This document shows positions 1-9,015 of a DNA stretch of 64,000 nt, piece by piece. Positions within the stretch are counted from its first letter, which is position 1. Every line of letters begins with the position of its first letter. Position numbers and translations under genes: made by a program. The stretch lies in NCBI GenBank assembly GCA_964342825.1, contig CAYFHO010000004.1:1-64000 (forward strand), read 5' to 3'. Origin of the DNA: AAA164-E04 sp964342825 (GTDB lineage Bacteria > Verrucomicrobiota > Verrucomicrobiia > Limisphaerales > AAA164-E04). The notes beneath the pieces are model-generated. The model did not search any database. It saw nothing but the letters and a program-made list of their open reading frames with translations, and was not told the origin of the DNA.

Positions 1-1
1 G

Positions 2-991
2 CTTCAAAATGGATTCAGACGGCGATTTTGCGATCGCCCTTTGGACACCGTTCCATATGAAAAAGAACCGGGAAAATCCAACGATCCTTTACGCACAGTA
101 AAAACTAATTTCGAAATTGCCGAAGACTTTATCGACAATCAATGCCTGACACGCTTTACGGACAAAGCCATTGAATGGATGGCAGAAAAAACAATCAACA
201 AGGAGGGCACCAACCCCTTCTTTCTATACCTACCATTCACATCTCCTCACTATCCCGTATGCCCATTACCAGAGTTTCATGGCAAAGGACAAGCTGGAGC
301 CTACGGAGAGTTTGTGATCGAAACTGATTTTCATGTAGGACAGATATTAAATTTTCTGGAAGATTCCGGCCTGGATCAAAACACACTGATAGTTTTTACC
401 AGTGACAATGGCCCTGAAAATTCCTGGAAAGGACGGATAACCGAATACAATCATGACAGTCGAGGAGGTCTTCGAGAAGGTAAGCGTTCAGTCTATGAGG
501 GAGGGCACCGAGTCCCCTTTCTGATGAGATGGCCTGAAGGCATCGCTAAGCCTGGTCGTCGTTGGGAAAAAATCGTGGGACAAGTGGATTTGATGGCAAC
601 TTTCGCAGAACTTCTGGGGACCTCGCTACCCGAAAATGCCGGAGAGGATAGTCAGAGTTTTGCATCAGTATTATTTGAACCTGATTCAGAAAATGAACGA
701 CTTCCATTAATCAATCATGGAAACAATCGCAGGTATGCCATCACTGAAAAAAATTGGAAACTGGTCATGCCCTCCAAAAACAAGCAGGCGGAACTTTACG
801 ACCTAGAAAATGATTTTTCGGAATCCAAGAACCTCGCATCCAGCGAAACGGAACGGGTCAAAGAATTGACTCATAAAATAAACGAAATCATCAGAAATGG
901 TCGAACCACCCCAGGCAAACCGCAAAGTAATGATACCGGGTATTGGCCTGACCTTTATTGGATGTCTCAGGAAGATTACCGGCACAATTGA
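2..991 (+). CDS. Sulfatase, C-terminal part (5' end outside window)
   Basis: Type I sulfatase of the alkaline phosphatase superfamily, expected to be exported and to hydrolyse sulfate esters, probably on a glycan. The frame is open to base 2, so the start and the formylglycine motif (C-x-P-x-R) lie upstream of the window; the TTG at 41 is not a credible start. Visible family hallmarks are FFLYLPFTSPHYP (about 220-258), the metal-site segment TSDNGPENSW (about 398-430) and the SVYEGGHRVPF block (about 487-520), followed by the usual C-terminal region ending in ELYDLENDFSESKNLA. About 329 residues are seen against roughly 450-550 for the family. The substrate cannot be read from this part. Confidence 0.9.
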   Translation, partial: LQNGFRRRFCDRPLDTVPYEKEPGKSNDPLRTVKTNFEIAEDFIDNQCLTRFTDKAIEWMAEKTINKEGTNPFFLYLPFTSPHYPVCPLPEFHGKGQAGAYGEFVIETDFHVGQILNFLEDSGLDQNTLIVFTSDNGPENSWKGRITEYNHDSRGGLREGKRSVYEGGHRVPFLMRWPEGIAKPGRRWEKIVGQVDLMATFAELLGTSLPENAGEDSQSFASVLFEPDSENERLPLINHGNNRRYAITEKNWKLVMPSKNKQAELYDLENDFSESKNLASSETERVKELTHKINEIIRNGRTTPGKPQSNDTGYWPDLYWMSQEDYRHN

Positions 992-1053
992 TCATTAATC
1001 CCTCAGGAGTGCTTTAGTTTGAACTATCAACGGCGACAGATGTCGGTCCTCAA

Positions 1054-1707
1054 TCATTTCATTTTTTCAAGCGCCTTTTCCTCCGAAATTACGGATGGAG
1101 GCACAAACTTAAGGGGATAAGCTTCGCCTGATACCAAGCCTAAATATTCCGATTCTGAACCTTTCAAAGGATTTTCAAAGTCTGGATCTTTCAGCCGTAT
1201 TGTTTGCCCACTGCCCATCCTGGATTCATCTCTGGCTTTAAAAGTGATGTGTGTCACATGACCCTGCTGATTCAAATGACGGTAAATCATGATGTATGTT
1301 CGCCCGCCAAAATTCATATTAAGTTGCAAAGCGCCTAGTAATTTACCCTGTCGTTCGGTTCCACCAAAAACCATGACCCTGCGGTGATATTCTGCCACGA
1401 GAGGATGTGCCTGCCTGAATTGAAGCAGAATGGAATATCCATCCCCTACTCCTATAGCTGCGCAAGTTTTCCATCGTTTTTCAGCAAGAGCTTCTTCGGG
1501 ATTTTGGATATCGAGTTTCTTCTGATCCATCCCTGCCTTGTACTCTTCGTTGGAGATGCCATCCTTGACAGCCTGCGCAAACACATCATTCTTCAACAAC
1601 TCTTCACACGACCATGTTTCAATACTCAAAAACAACAACGAAGCAACGAACAGAAGGAATGATAACTTTGGGAACGGGTAAAACTTTTGATTGAACAAGC
1701 GGCTCAT
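1054..1707 (-). CDS. Exported protein of unknown function
   Basis: 217 residues. I do not recognise the family. The N-terminus is basic and then strongly hydrophobic (residues about 13-31, FLLFVASLLFL), as in a signal peptide or membrane anchor, so the rest is probably periplasmic. The mature part has two cysteines (WSCEE and KTCAA), a Lys/Glu-rich stretch, then a region of predicted beta-type sequence (GGRTYIMIYRHL, HVTHITFKAR). The C-terminus is charged. It converges with the sulfatase upstream with 62 bases between the stops, and no partner gene follows on its strand. Codon use looks ordinary for the window. Coding is likely because the signal sequence is convincing, but there is no functional clue. 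Confidence 0.65.
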   Translation of the reverse strand: MSRLFNQKFYPFPKLSFLLFVASLLFLSIETWSCEELLKNDVFAQAVKDGISNEEYKAGMDQKKLDIQNPEEALAEKRWKTCAAIGVGDGYSILLQFRQAHPLVAEYHRRVMVFGGTERQGKLLGALQLNMNFGGRTYIMIYRHLNQQGHVTHITFKARDESRMGSGQTIRLKDPDFENPLKGSESEYLGLVSGEAYPLKFVPPSVISEEKALEKMK

Positions 1708-2045
1708 AAGGACAGGAATTTACTTTGCAGCACAAAGTAATCAACAAAAAACTGCGATGACGCAGCCTAGGAATACCGGATAAACCTGCAGCACAACACT
1801 TGATCCACCTGGGGCTGGAACTAACCAACGCGCCAAAAATAATCCTAATTGTAGTCCCAAAAATGGCTTAAAATTTCATGTAACCCATTGATTTACAATA
1901 ACCGCACTTTTGTAACTTAACAAAAGTGACGAACTTGAGTTAACGGAAGCACGGAATCAGGTTGTAATTTATTTAGCCTGCAATTTGCTTCTAAACAGCA
2001 AGAAACTATGATTGAATGGCCTCACCGCTAGTAAACGCATGCGAT
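1708..2045. other. Divergent intergenic region
   Basis: About 340 bases between the unknown exported gene (minus strand) and the PSCyt1/DUF1592 gene (plus strand). I see no tRNA, no small RNA and no credible ORF. The part after 1850 is AT-rich and carries a perfect 9-bp inverted repeat (listed separately) about 120 bases before the plus-strand start. Promoters for both genes should lie here, but I could not pick out convincing -35/-10 pairs. Confidence 0.5.
1905..1928. repeat. 9-bp perfect inverted repeat, candidate operator
   Basis: The arms are CACTTTTGT (1905-1913) and ACAAAAGTG (1920-1928), separated by AACTTA. No T-run follows on either strand, so it does not look like an intrinsic terminator. 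Its place in the upstream region of the PSCyt1/DUF1592 - DUF1552 pair fits an operator for a dimeric regulator. That role is inferred from position and symmetry only. Confidence 0.4.
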
Positions 2046-4652
2046 ATGAAGAAATCGATCCGCACATGCAAAAATCCTTTGTTTAACCAACAAAAGGAGT
2101 GGCTATGCTCGATCCTTGCATTGTTAGTAACTTTCGCTGTGTCTTTTGCGGAGGGTCAGGAAGTTGTCACTTCTTCAAGTGTCGATCCCAAGAGCGGAAC
2201 CACCGCCGTACCCGAGATCAAAGCAGGCCCTTCTGAATCAGGAGCCCTTGACCAAAAGACCTTCAGGGAAGTCGTCAAGCCGGTACTGAATAAGTATTGT
2301 GTCAACTGCCACGGCCCAGAGAAACAGAAGGCACGACTGCGTTATGATCAGATGGAAGGGTTCCAGATATCCGATCGGCATTTGTGGACAGCGATTCACG
2401 AGCAACTTTCCTTTGGAGACATGCCACCAGATGACAAACCGCATCTTACTGGTCCAGAGAAAATGAAGGTGCTTGAGTGGATTGAGAAAGAGCAAAGGGC
2501 ACTGGGCACCGGAAGCACACGACGGCTGAACCGGCGCGAGTTTGGAGCAGCTTTGCGGGATGTGACGGGCCTGAACGTCGATTTCTCTTATACCATTCCA
2601 GGCGATGGCAAGGTAGATGGTTTTGATACGGGTGCTGAGGCCTTGCAGGATGCCTCGGATTCGGTGATGCAGATGATGGAAGTCACGCGTCGAGCTGTCG
2701 AAGGGATACGCTTCTTGGAACCGTCCCCTGGTGAAACCCTCAAAGTGGATTTGGTGAACGTGGAGAAAGATCCACGCAAGTCGTTCGACACATGGAAGGC
2801 CGCAGGTATTAAGCTCGAAAAGCTCCCTGGCATTGCCAAGCCGGGGCTTGGGGCACTCGTTGAACCCAAATGGCCAAAGGATCGCAGCAGTAATTTGTTC
2901 AGCGTACCGACAAGTCACGGCAAGGAAGGACTGATGAGGGTCAAGCTCAATGTGGCTTCATACTCCGCGTTTCCCGACGTCCCAGATCCCATCCTGTGGA
3001 CCAAGATTGGCGGCCGTGTCTTGGAGCGACGAGAGATCACTGGACCGACAGAGCTCGAATACACGGTACAGATTGAGGACATGATCGCTGGCAAACACGG
3101 ACTTGGATTTGCCTTCACACCAAGAGTTGAATTGGCGTACCAAGTCGACGGGTTTGAAAATGAAGACAAATCTAAGCCTGACCAATTACCAGACGGTGCT
3201 GGCTTGTTTCGCCCGGCTTTCGACAAGAAGAAATACCGGAAACCAGAAGAACAACCGCGGCCATTTCTGGTCATCAAAGACATTGAACTTGAGCCTCACT
3301 ACGTCGCAGCTTGGCCACCCGCAAATTGGGATGTCGATCTAGGACCGCTTGGTGACAATACTGATAGTGCTGAGAAGCTGTTGCTTCTGTGGATGGATCG
3401 TGCGTATCGACGCCCCGTGGCAGAAGAAGAGAAGGTTCGCTTCCTTGCTTTCTACAAAAAGCTCCGCGCTGACGGTATGACGTTTGACAATGCCTTGCGC
3501 TCGACCTTTCAATCAGTCCTCATGAGTGGTTCGTTCCGCTATCTGGACTCGACAGCACACCAAGACAGACTTGTTGCCGATCACGCCGTTGCGTCGCGTT
3601 TAAGTTTCATGTTAATCGGAGCACCACCAGATGCAGAGCTGCGTCAACTTGCCCTTGCGGGAAAGCTGAGAAATCCCGATATCCTGAAAGCTCAAGCCGA
3701 GCGCCTGCTGAGAGATGTAAGAAGCACTGATTCCTTCCTTCACCCCTTCGTGACTCAGTGGCTGGAGATGGAACAACCGATCACCCTGGTTGATGATCGA
3801 CGTGGCAAGGCAAGCTATCACTTCCGCCGATTTCTTCAGGACTCGATGCGGGAGGAAACGTATGCCTACATCGGACGCATGCTTGCCGAGGACCGTTCAG
3901 CGCGCGAATTGGTCTCCAGTGATTGGACCATGATGAACAACACGCTTGCCCGCCACTATGGCTACGAAGGCATTGAAGGTGGCCACCTGCGCAAGGTGAA
4001 TTTGCGCAAAGACGACAAGCGTGGCGGTGGCCTCCTGTCGCATGCTGGCATTCAATCGATGCTTTGTTGGATGGGAAACAATTGGGTCATCTATCGGGGT
4101 GCCTGGGCCGCTCGTCATATTCTCAATGATCCACCGCAATTACCGCCTCTGGAAGTGCCAGAACTGGATGCCAATGCAGGTGATAACAAATACCTCACAG
4201 CGAGGGAACTGATGGCCTTGCATCGCGAGGATCGAAATTGTTCGGTCTGCCACACGAAACTCGATCCTATCGGATTCGCTTTTCAGAATTTTGATATCAG
4301 TGGGCGCTGGAGGGATGTGGAGCACGAATTTTACGAGATGGACGAACTGGATTCTAAGGTCGCATGGCGTGGCACAGGTAAGACGAGGCCTGTCGATACT
4401 CTCGGAAAACTTCCGGGCGGCGAAACTTTTCGCAATTACGAGGAGTTTAAGAAATTGATTGTGGAGCACTATCTGGAAGACATGGTCCGCGGTTTCATGA
4501 AAAATATCATGCTTTACGCCACAGGACGCAAACCAGACATCGATGACATGGCTGAGATACAATCGATTATGGACGATCATGCAGCGGATGGGTATCCGCT
4601 TCGCACGATCTTGTTGGCTGTCTTTCAAACAAAAGCTTTTTTAAGTCACTGA
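2046..4652 (+). CDS. PSCyt1/DUF1587-DUF1592-DUF1588-DUF1585 cytochrome-type protein
   Basis: 868-residue exported planctomycete-type protein. The ATG at 2046 is preferred over 2016 because it directly precedes a basic then hydrophobic signal peptide (ILALLVTFAVSFAEG). Domain order: PSCyt1 with a heme motif CVNCH at residues 85-89; DUF1587 near 155-225 (RRLNRREFGAALRDVTGL); a variable middle that may bind carbohydrate; DUF1592 near 440-500 (RAYRRPVAEEE); DUF1588 near 610-710; a second CSVCH at 732-736 followed by KLDPIGFAFQNFD; and DUF1585 at the C-terminus. The biochemical role of the family is not established; electron transfer linked to polymer degradation is a common guess. The DUF1552 gene follows after 32 bases, the standard partner. 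The gene is visibly GC-richer than most of the window. Confidence 0.9.
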   Translation: MKKSIRTCKNPLFNQQKEWLCSILALLVTFAVSFAEGQEVVTSSSVDPKSGTTAVPEIKAGPSESGALDQKTFREVVKPVLNKYCVNCHGPEKQKARLRYDQMEGFQISDRHLWTAIHEQLSFGDMPPDDKPHLTGPEKMKVLEWIEKEQRALGTGSTRRLNRREFGAALRDVTGLNVDFSYTIPGDGKVDGFDTGAEALQDASDSVMQMMEVTRRAVEGIRFLEPSPGETLKVDLVNVEKDPRKSFDTWKAAGIKLEKLPGIAKPGLGALVEPKWPKDRSSNLFSVPTSHGKEGLMRVKLNVASYSAFPDVPDPILWTKIGGRVLERREITGPTELEYTVQIEDMIAGKHGLGFAFTPRVELAYQVDGFENEDKSKPDQLPDGAGLFRPAFDKKKYRKPEEQPRPFLVIKDIELEPHYVAAWPPANWDVDLGPLGDNTDSAEKLLLLWMDRAYRRPVAEEEKVRFLAFYKKLRADGMTFDNALRSTFQSVLMSGSFRYLDSTAHQDRLVADHAVASRLSFMLIGAPPDAELRQLALAGKLRNPDILKAQAERLLRDVRSTDSFLHPFVTQWLEMEQPITLVDDRRGKASYHFRRFLQDSMREETYAYIGRMLAEDRSARELVSSDWTMMNNTLARHYGYEGIEGGHLRKVNLRKDDKRGGGLLSHAGIQSMLCWMGNNWVIYRGAWAARHILNDPPQLPPLEVPELDANAGDNKYLTARELMALHREDRNCSVCHTKLDPIGFAFQNFDISGRWRDVEHEFYEMDELDSKVAWRGTGKTRPVDTLGKLPGGETFRNYEEFKKLIVEHYLEDMVRGFMKNIMLYATGRKPDIDDMAEIQSIMDDHAADGYPLRTILLAVFQTKAFLSH

Positions 4653-4684
4653 CATTAATGACATCTTTTTAAGTCTCAGAAAAA

Positions 4685-6010
4685 ATGAAAGCATCATTTA
4701 CTCGCCGTTCCCTTCTTCGTGGTCTCGGAGCCACCCTTGCCCTACCATTTTTGGAAGCCTTTAGTAGCAAGACCCTGGCTGTCGAGAAGAAGGAGAAGGA
4801 TCCTTCTAGATTCGCCTGTTTCTACATTCCGGGCGCAATCAACCAATACGCATGGTTCCCAAAGGATACCGGCCCCGACTACACCCTGGCTGCTTCACAT
4901 GAACCATTGGCACCTCATCGCGATAACTTCTCCGTCCTCACAGGACTATCGCACATCCAAGGTCGCATCAGCGGTCATACACATCCCTATAGTTGGTTGA
5001 CTGGCCATAACATAAATCTTGTTCCTGGGACGCTAACAAACACGATCTCCGTCGATCAAGTCGCAGCAAAACATCTCGGGCCGACCTACCTGAATTCTCT
5101 TGTGTTGTCGTGGACCAATGGAGTTGGAACCACCACGCTTTCGCGTAATTCTCTGGGTGTGGACATCCCTGCCACAGCCGACTACCGGCGTGTATTCGAG
5201 AATCTGTTTCCTCCTTCTGATCGGGCTGAGATCAAAAAAGCTCAGGAGCGGCTGGCGCTAAACCGCAGCATTCTTGATACTGCCATGGGCGAGGTGAATG
5301 CCATCAAGCGCAAGTTGGGACGAATCGATCAACAACGGCTTGAACAGTATTTGTACTCAGTACGCGATGTTGAGAAACGGCTCATCCAGAAAGAAGCAAT
5401 TCTTGAGGATGGACGGCCAAATTTCGATCAAGCCAAGGTGCGTCTTGAACGGGAAGCAAGGAACAGCATGCAAGAACACATCGAATTGATGACCGACCTT
5501 ATCGCCCTGGCTTTTCAAACCGACATGACACGTGTCGCCACGCAGTGCCTGGGAGGAGAAGCAGGGCCCAACTACGATGACTACAAGGATTGGGCAAGAC
5601 AAGCGGGTGCGAGGCTTCGAGGTACGCATGATGTTCACCACAAAGGTGGCGGTAATCGGGGTGCGACCAATCCAGATGTGATTGCGCTGGGATTACGTGA
5701 CAAGATGCTCTGTGCATGCATCGCTCGGTTCATGGAGAAACTTCAAAACATTGAGGCTTCCGAAGGATCTCTATTAGACCACACTGTCATTCTCTTTGGT
5801 GGCGCGCAGACAGCAAGCCATGTTGGAGTTAGTTTCCCCACCATCGTGGCAGGCGGCAAAGCATTGGGAATCAAGCATGGTCATCATACTCGATGGCCTT
5901 TGGACCAGCGACCCATGTCCGATCTCTATCTCACCATTCTTCAAAAACTCGCGTGCCCGGTAGATTCGTTTAAGGAAAGCTCAAATACGATTTCTGAATT
6001 ACTCGTTTAG
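4685..6010 (+). CDS. DUF1552 protein, Tat-exported partner
   Basis: 441 residues, full length for DUF1552. The N-terminus has a twin-arginine signal (FTRRSLLRGLGATLALPFLEAF), so the protein is probably exported folded. The body shows family features: FACFYIPGAINQYAWFP, the TGLSHIQGRISGHTHPYSWLTG segment split around 100-125, and a His/Gly-rich part (THDVHHKGGGN) near residue 315. DUF1552 resembles DUF1501 and the alkaline phosphatase-like fold in broad terms, but no activity has been shown. It lies 32 bases downstream of the PSCyt1/DUF1592 gene, an almost obligatory pairing in PVC genomes, and is probably co-transcribed with it. GC content is raised in the same way (32 of 60 bases at 5221-5280 by hand count). 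Confidence 0.9.
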   Translation: MKASFTRRSLLRGLGATLALPFLEAFSSKTLAVEKKEKDPSRFACFYIPGAINQYAWFPKDTGPDYTLAASHEPLAPHRDNFSVLTGLSHIQGRISGHTHPYSWLTGHNINLVPGTLTNTISVDQVAAKHLGPTYLNSLVLSWTNGVGTTTLSRNSLGVDIPATADYRRVFENLFPPSDRAEIKKAQERLALNRSILDTAMGEVNAIKRKLGRIDQQRLEQYLYSVRDVEKRLIQKEAILEDGRPNFDQAKVRLEREARNSMQEHIELMTDLIALAFQTDMTRVATQCLGGEAGPNYDDYKDWARQAGARLRGTHDVHHKGGGNRGATNPDVIALGLRDKMLCACIARFMEKLQNIEASEGSLLDHTVILFGGAQTASHVGVSFPTIVAGGKALGIKHGHHTRWPLDQRPMSDLYLTILQKLACPVDSFKESSNTISELLV

Positions 6011-6016
6011 TTCACC

Positions 6017-6145
6017 ATGGAACCAGCGAGAATATTCAAGGGGCACGACGGCTGGGTAACCGCTGTCGGGTTCAGCACTGATGGAGATTATCTTGCGGCC
6101 ACGACCAAGGGTGCACTGAAGGTTTGGTCTATCAAAGACTTCTGA
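6017..6145 (+). pseudogene. WD40-repeat remnant (42 codons)
   Basis: A 42-codon frame begins at ATG 6017, seven bases after the DUF1552 stop and in the same frame, and ends at TGA 6143-6145. Its product reads as a single WD40 blade: IFKGHDGWVTAVGFSTDGDY, then LAATTKGALKVWSIKDF. The GH dipeptide, the F-S-x-D-G turn and the terminal V-W-S-I are the usual landmarks. One blade cannot form a propeller, so this is most likely the surviving end of a deleted WD40/cytochrome gene; such genes commonly sit next to PSCyt1/DUF1552 genes in PVC bacteria. A small translated protein cannot be excluded, but I see no clear ribosome-binding site. Confidence 0.6.
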
Positions 6146-6158
6146 GCTAAAATTCCGT

Positions 6159-8711
6159 TCACTGGTTTGCTATTGCCTTAAGAAACCGGACAGCGGGCTG
6201 TTTGGTGCGTTCATCGCGATGGTCTACCAGGGGTTTAAGCTGCTCAGCGTAGGGTGTGGGATCGATTTCTTCAAAGGCGAGCATCAGGCCGCGCAGGCGG
6301 TGCGGATATAGATTCTTCTTGTCCTCCCACGTCTTTTCGAGTTCTGCGACGGCGGCTTGACGGGTTTCCTCTGGAGTGGACTTGTCATTGATCAAGTGGA
6401 GCAACTGTAGGTGGGCGTACTTGTTGCTGTCTTTCTCGCTGCTTTTAAAGAATGGTTTGAGTTCCTCAAGTTTGCCGATGAATTCCTTACCACTGACAAA
6501 TGTCTCATAAGCTTGCCGCTGACGTTCTCCCGCCGCCTTGCTTTCTCCCCAGACGCGGAGGATGTGGGCACGGTTGAAGTAGCTCTCGGGAAGAGGGCCG
6601 CGCTTGAAGTATTCATAAATTTGGATCAGCTCATTCTCGGGCCGTTTCTTGTCTGCGACAGCGTTCATGAGCCGGGTAAACTCCGTGCTTGTGAGGGTTT
6701 CCCTCTCAAGAAAAGATAACACTTCGTCGAAATCGATCTCCAGATCCAGATCATCTTCAGGAACTTGATTGAGGCGCATGTGTCTAAAGAGTTGAGCATA
6801 GTCTCTAGGATGCACTTTGCGAAAGCCTGTTCTGATCGCTTTGCGAACCGCTGGTGTCTGTTCCCAGGTTGCGCATCTATAGTAGGGCCCTTTAAAGTTG
6901 GGCCGGTTGCCCCACCAGGAATTCCCATCCCAGGGGGCTTCGCGATGATAGAGCCTGAACAGTGATAGAATAATACCATTGATCAACTGCTGATTGTGGG
7001 TGGCTTCGAGTTTAGCGATAAGGCCTGACACGACCTTGGAACTGTGGATTTGCTGCAGTCCACGGAGAGCGGGCTCTTGAAGCTCGATGTCGTCCAACTT
7101 GCTCAGCAAGAGATCGACTGCGTTCAGTTTGACCACTGCCTTGAGAGCTATATGAGAGAGCGCACGCTTGGATGAGGAAAGCATTTTCTCTTCTTTAGCC
7201 AGAGGCAAGATGGCTGCAGCCAAAGAGACGTCACCCGATCGCGCCAAGGCGATGATGGCATGCATCTGGACTCTAGGGTTCTCGTCTGCCAACGCGCGCA
7301 AGAAGATTCCCTTTCCATCTCTGTCTATTTCAGCAGCTACATCGCCGAGTGCGCGGACGACAAACTCGCGCATTTCAGAATCCGCATAGAGCAACTCCAA
7401 CGCATCATGCGAACCTGTTCCATCGAGCTGCTTCAAGGTCATCAAGGCAGCAACGCGAGCATAGAGTGGAGTATGGGTATCCTTTGCGATCAAGAACAAG
7501 TCTTCTGAAAAGACAGGTTTGCTTCCACGAGAAACCATTTCGCGCATTGCATGGAGTCGTCGGACCTGGCTTCTGCTGGCCAGGTGGGTCGGCAGCTCAG
7601 CATCGGTGGCCTTGTTGATGTCGGGATATGCAGAGACCTCATTTCTAACGCTTGCCTCAATCCTATCAACATGACCAAAGGGCTTGCCTGAGCTACCGAA
7701 GCCGCCGCCGGCCCAGGAGGTGAAATGCATGCGAGAGAAACCATCGACAGCGATCCCGGTGTTCTTGGGTAGATCCATGAAAGGCCGCTGCTGGATTAAA
7801 TAAGATTCTCCGAAACGCTCCCTGGGGTGAATGGCGACACCAGTGTTGAAGTCACCCGAGTAGAGCGCATCGCCAAAGTCTTCCGGAAGTCCTGGTTCAT
7901 GCAGGTAAAGCATTCCGGTTCCTGCTCCAGTTCCGTAGTCAGCCAGCGATTGCCGGTGCTCGTGGCTGAAGTTCCGATAAAGATGCGGATAGCCAAAGTC
8001 TGCCAACTCAGTCAGGTGATGCAGACGCGTGTTCCAGCCGCCCCCATCGTTGGTGTTATCTCGGGAAAAGAGATCGAGATAGGGATCAACGGCGATAGCG
8101 TATAGATTCCGTGTCCCGGTAACGAGAATGCTTAGTTGGCTTCCATCGGGACGAACACGCAAAACCCCGCCACCATAGAGCTTCACTTTGCTACCGTCGG
8201 AACCGGTGGCTTCATGGCAACCCCGGTCGCCAATCGTCAGGTAGAGCCATCCATCGATACCCATACTTACACCGTTGGCGCAGTGATGGGCTGGAGTAGC
8301 CTGAAGGGGTTGACCTAGTTTGGTGATGAGTATCCTCTTCCATTCGGCAACACCATCGCCATTGGGATCTTGATAGGCAACCAGGAATGGCGGCTGCATC
8401 AGGTAAAGAACATCGTCAACATAGCAGCTGCCGCGTGGTGAGTCGATGTTACTGACGAAATCGCTGAACTTGTCCGCCACGCCATCACCATCCGTATCCT
8501 CGCAGCGAACGACTTTGCCGACCTTCTGTCGGTGATTAGTCATCCCGTTTGGGTCACAGCTTACAAACGCCACACCCTCAGGAGAAACTGAGATTCCGGT
8601 AGGTGCGGTGATGTGTTCGCTGGTTGCAAACCGAGTTCGGACGAATTTGGAAACCTTTTCTTCTGCACGTAGGCTCCCATATAGCATGAGAAAGGTAAGA
8701 ACCGCTCGCAT
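6159..8711 (-). CDS. Piru_Ver-type sugar-dehydrogenase-like propeller with HEAT repeats
   Basis: About 850 residues from ATG 8711; the frame is open to 8834, and starts at 8786 or 8780 are possible. I chose 8711 because it places MRAVLTFLMLYGSLRA directly at the N-terminus as a signal peptide. The first ~370 residues form a PVC-specific soluble-dehydrogenase-like beta-propeller: GVAFVSCDPNG, EDTDGDGVADKFSDF, DGWLYLTIGDRGCHEATG and GGGVLRVRPDGS. The remainder is alpha-helical with HEAT-like repeats (EDLFLIAKDTHTPLYARVAALMTL and following). Many relatives end in a CxxCH heme domain; none is present here, so the heme-binding tail is missing. It converges with the DUF1552/WD40-remnant end with 13 bases between them and shares their higher GC. 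Confidence 0.85.
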   Translation of the reverse strand: MRAVLTFLMLYGSLRAEEKVSKFVRTRFATSEHITAPTGISVSPEGVAFVSCDPNGMTNHRQKVGKVVRCEDTDGDGVADKFSDFVSNIDSPRGSCYVDDVLYLMQPPFLVAYQDPNGDGVAEWKRILITKLGQPLQATPAHHCANGVSMGIDGWLYLTIGDRGCHEATGSDGSKVKLYGGGVLRVRPDGSQLSILVTGTRNLYAIAVDPYLDLFSRDNTNDGGGWNTRLHHLTELADFGYPHLYRNFSHEHRQSLADYGTGAGTGMLYLHEPGLPEDFGDALYSGDFNTGVAIHPRERFGESYLIQQRPFMDLPKNTGIAVDGFSRMHFTSWAGGGFGSSGKPFGHVDRIEASVRNEVSAYPDINKATDAELPTHLASRSQVRRLHAMREMVSRGSKPVFSEDLFLIAKDTHTPLYARVAALMTLKQLDGTGSHDALELLYADSEMREFVVRALGDVAAEIDRDGKGIFLRALADENPRVQMHAIIALARSGDVSLAAAILPLAKEEKMLSSSKRALSHIALKAVVKLNAVDLLLSKLDDIELQEPALRGLQQIHSSKVVSGLIAKLEATHNQQLINGIILSLFRLYHREAPWDGNSWWGNRPNFKGPYYRCATWEQTPAVRKAIRTGFRKVHPRDYAQLFRHMRLNQVPEDDLDLEIDFDEVLSFLERETLTSTEFTRLMNAVADKKRPENELIQIYEYFKRGPLPESYFNRAHILRVWGESKAAGERQRQAYETFVSGKEFIGKLEELKPFFKSSEKDSNKYAHLQLLHLINDKSTPEETRQAAVAELEKTWEDKKNLYPHRLRGLMLAFEEIDPTPYAEQLKPLVDHRDERTKQPAVRFLKAIANQ

Positions 8712-9015
8712 CAAAATACCATCAAAGTTTCGTGCAGGATTGGCTTCTGTGAACGGTGACTTAGGCTTCTTCCTGTTCATATTCATGCTGGGACTAGGAA
8801 ACATTATGCCATTCATGCGGTCTTGAAGAGGCAAGTTTCACTGACTCGGATTAAGCGGTGATGACATGAATGGTGCAACTGGTAATATCAATTCTGCGGT
8901 AAGTTTTTTTCGCACATATTTTTCGATCAGTTCTGAAGGGGGATAGAGATATTACTCATGCTCCTGTTCCAAGTTCGTTAAAGTTTAAATTACAAAAGCG
9001 GGTTAGGCAGCTGAT

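Noticed and set aside
41..991. TTG at 41 as the start of the first sulfatase
   Set aside because: The frame is open to base 2 and the product would lack the N-terminal metal and formylglycine motifs; the gene is simply cut by the window.
2238..2918. 226-codon antisense frame inside the DUF1592 gene
   Set aside because: The plus-strand protein has clear heme and DUF motifs; the antisense product has no family features and is a shadow.
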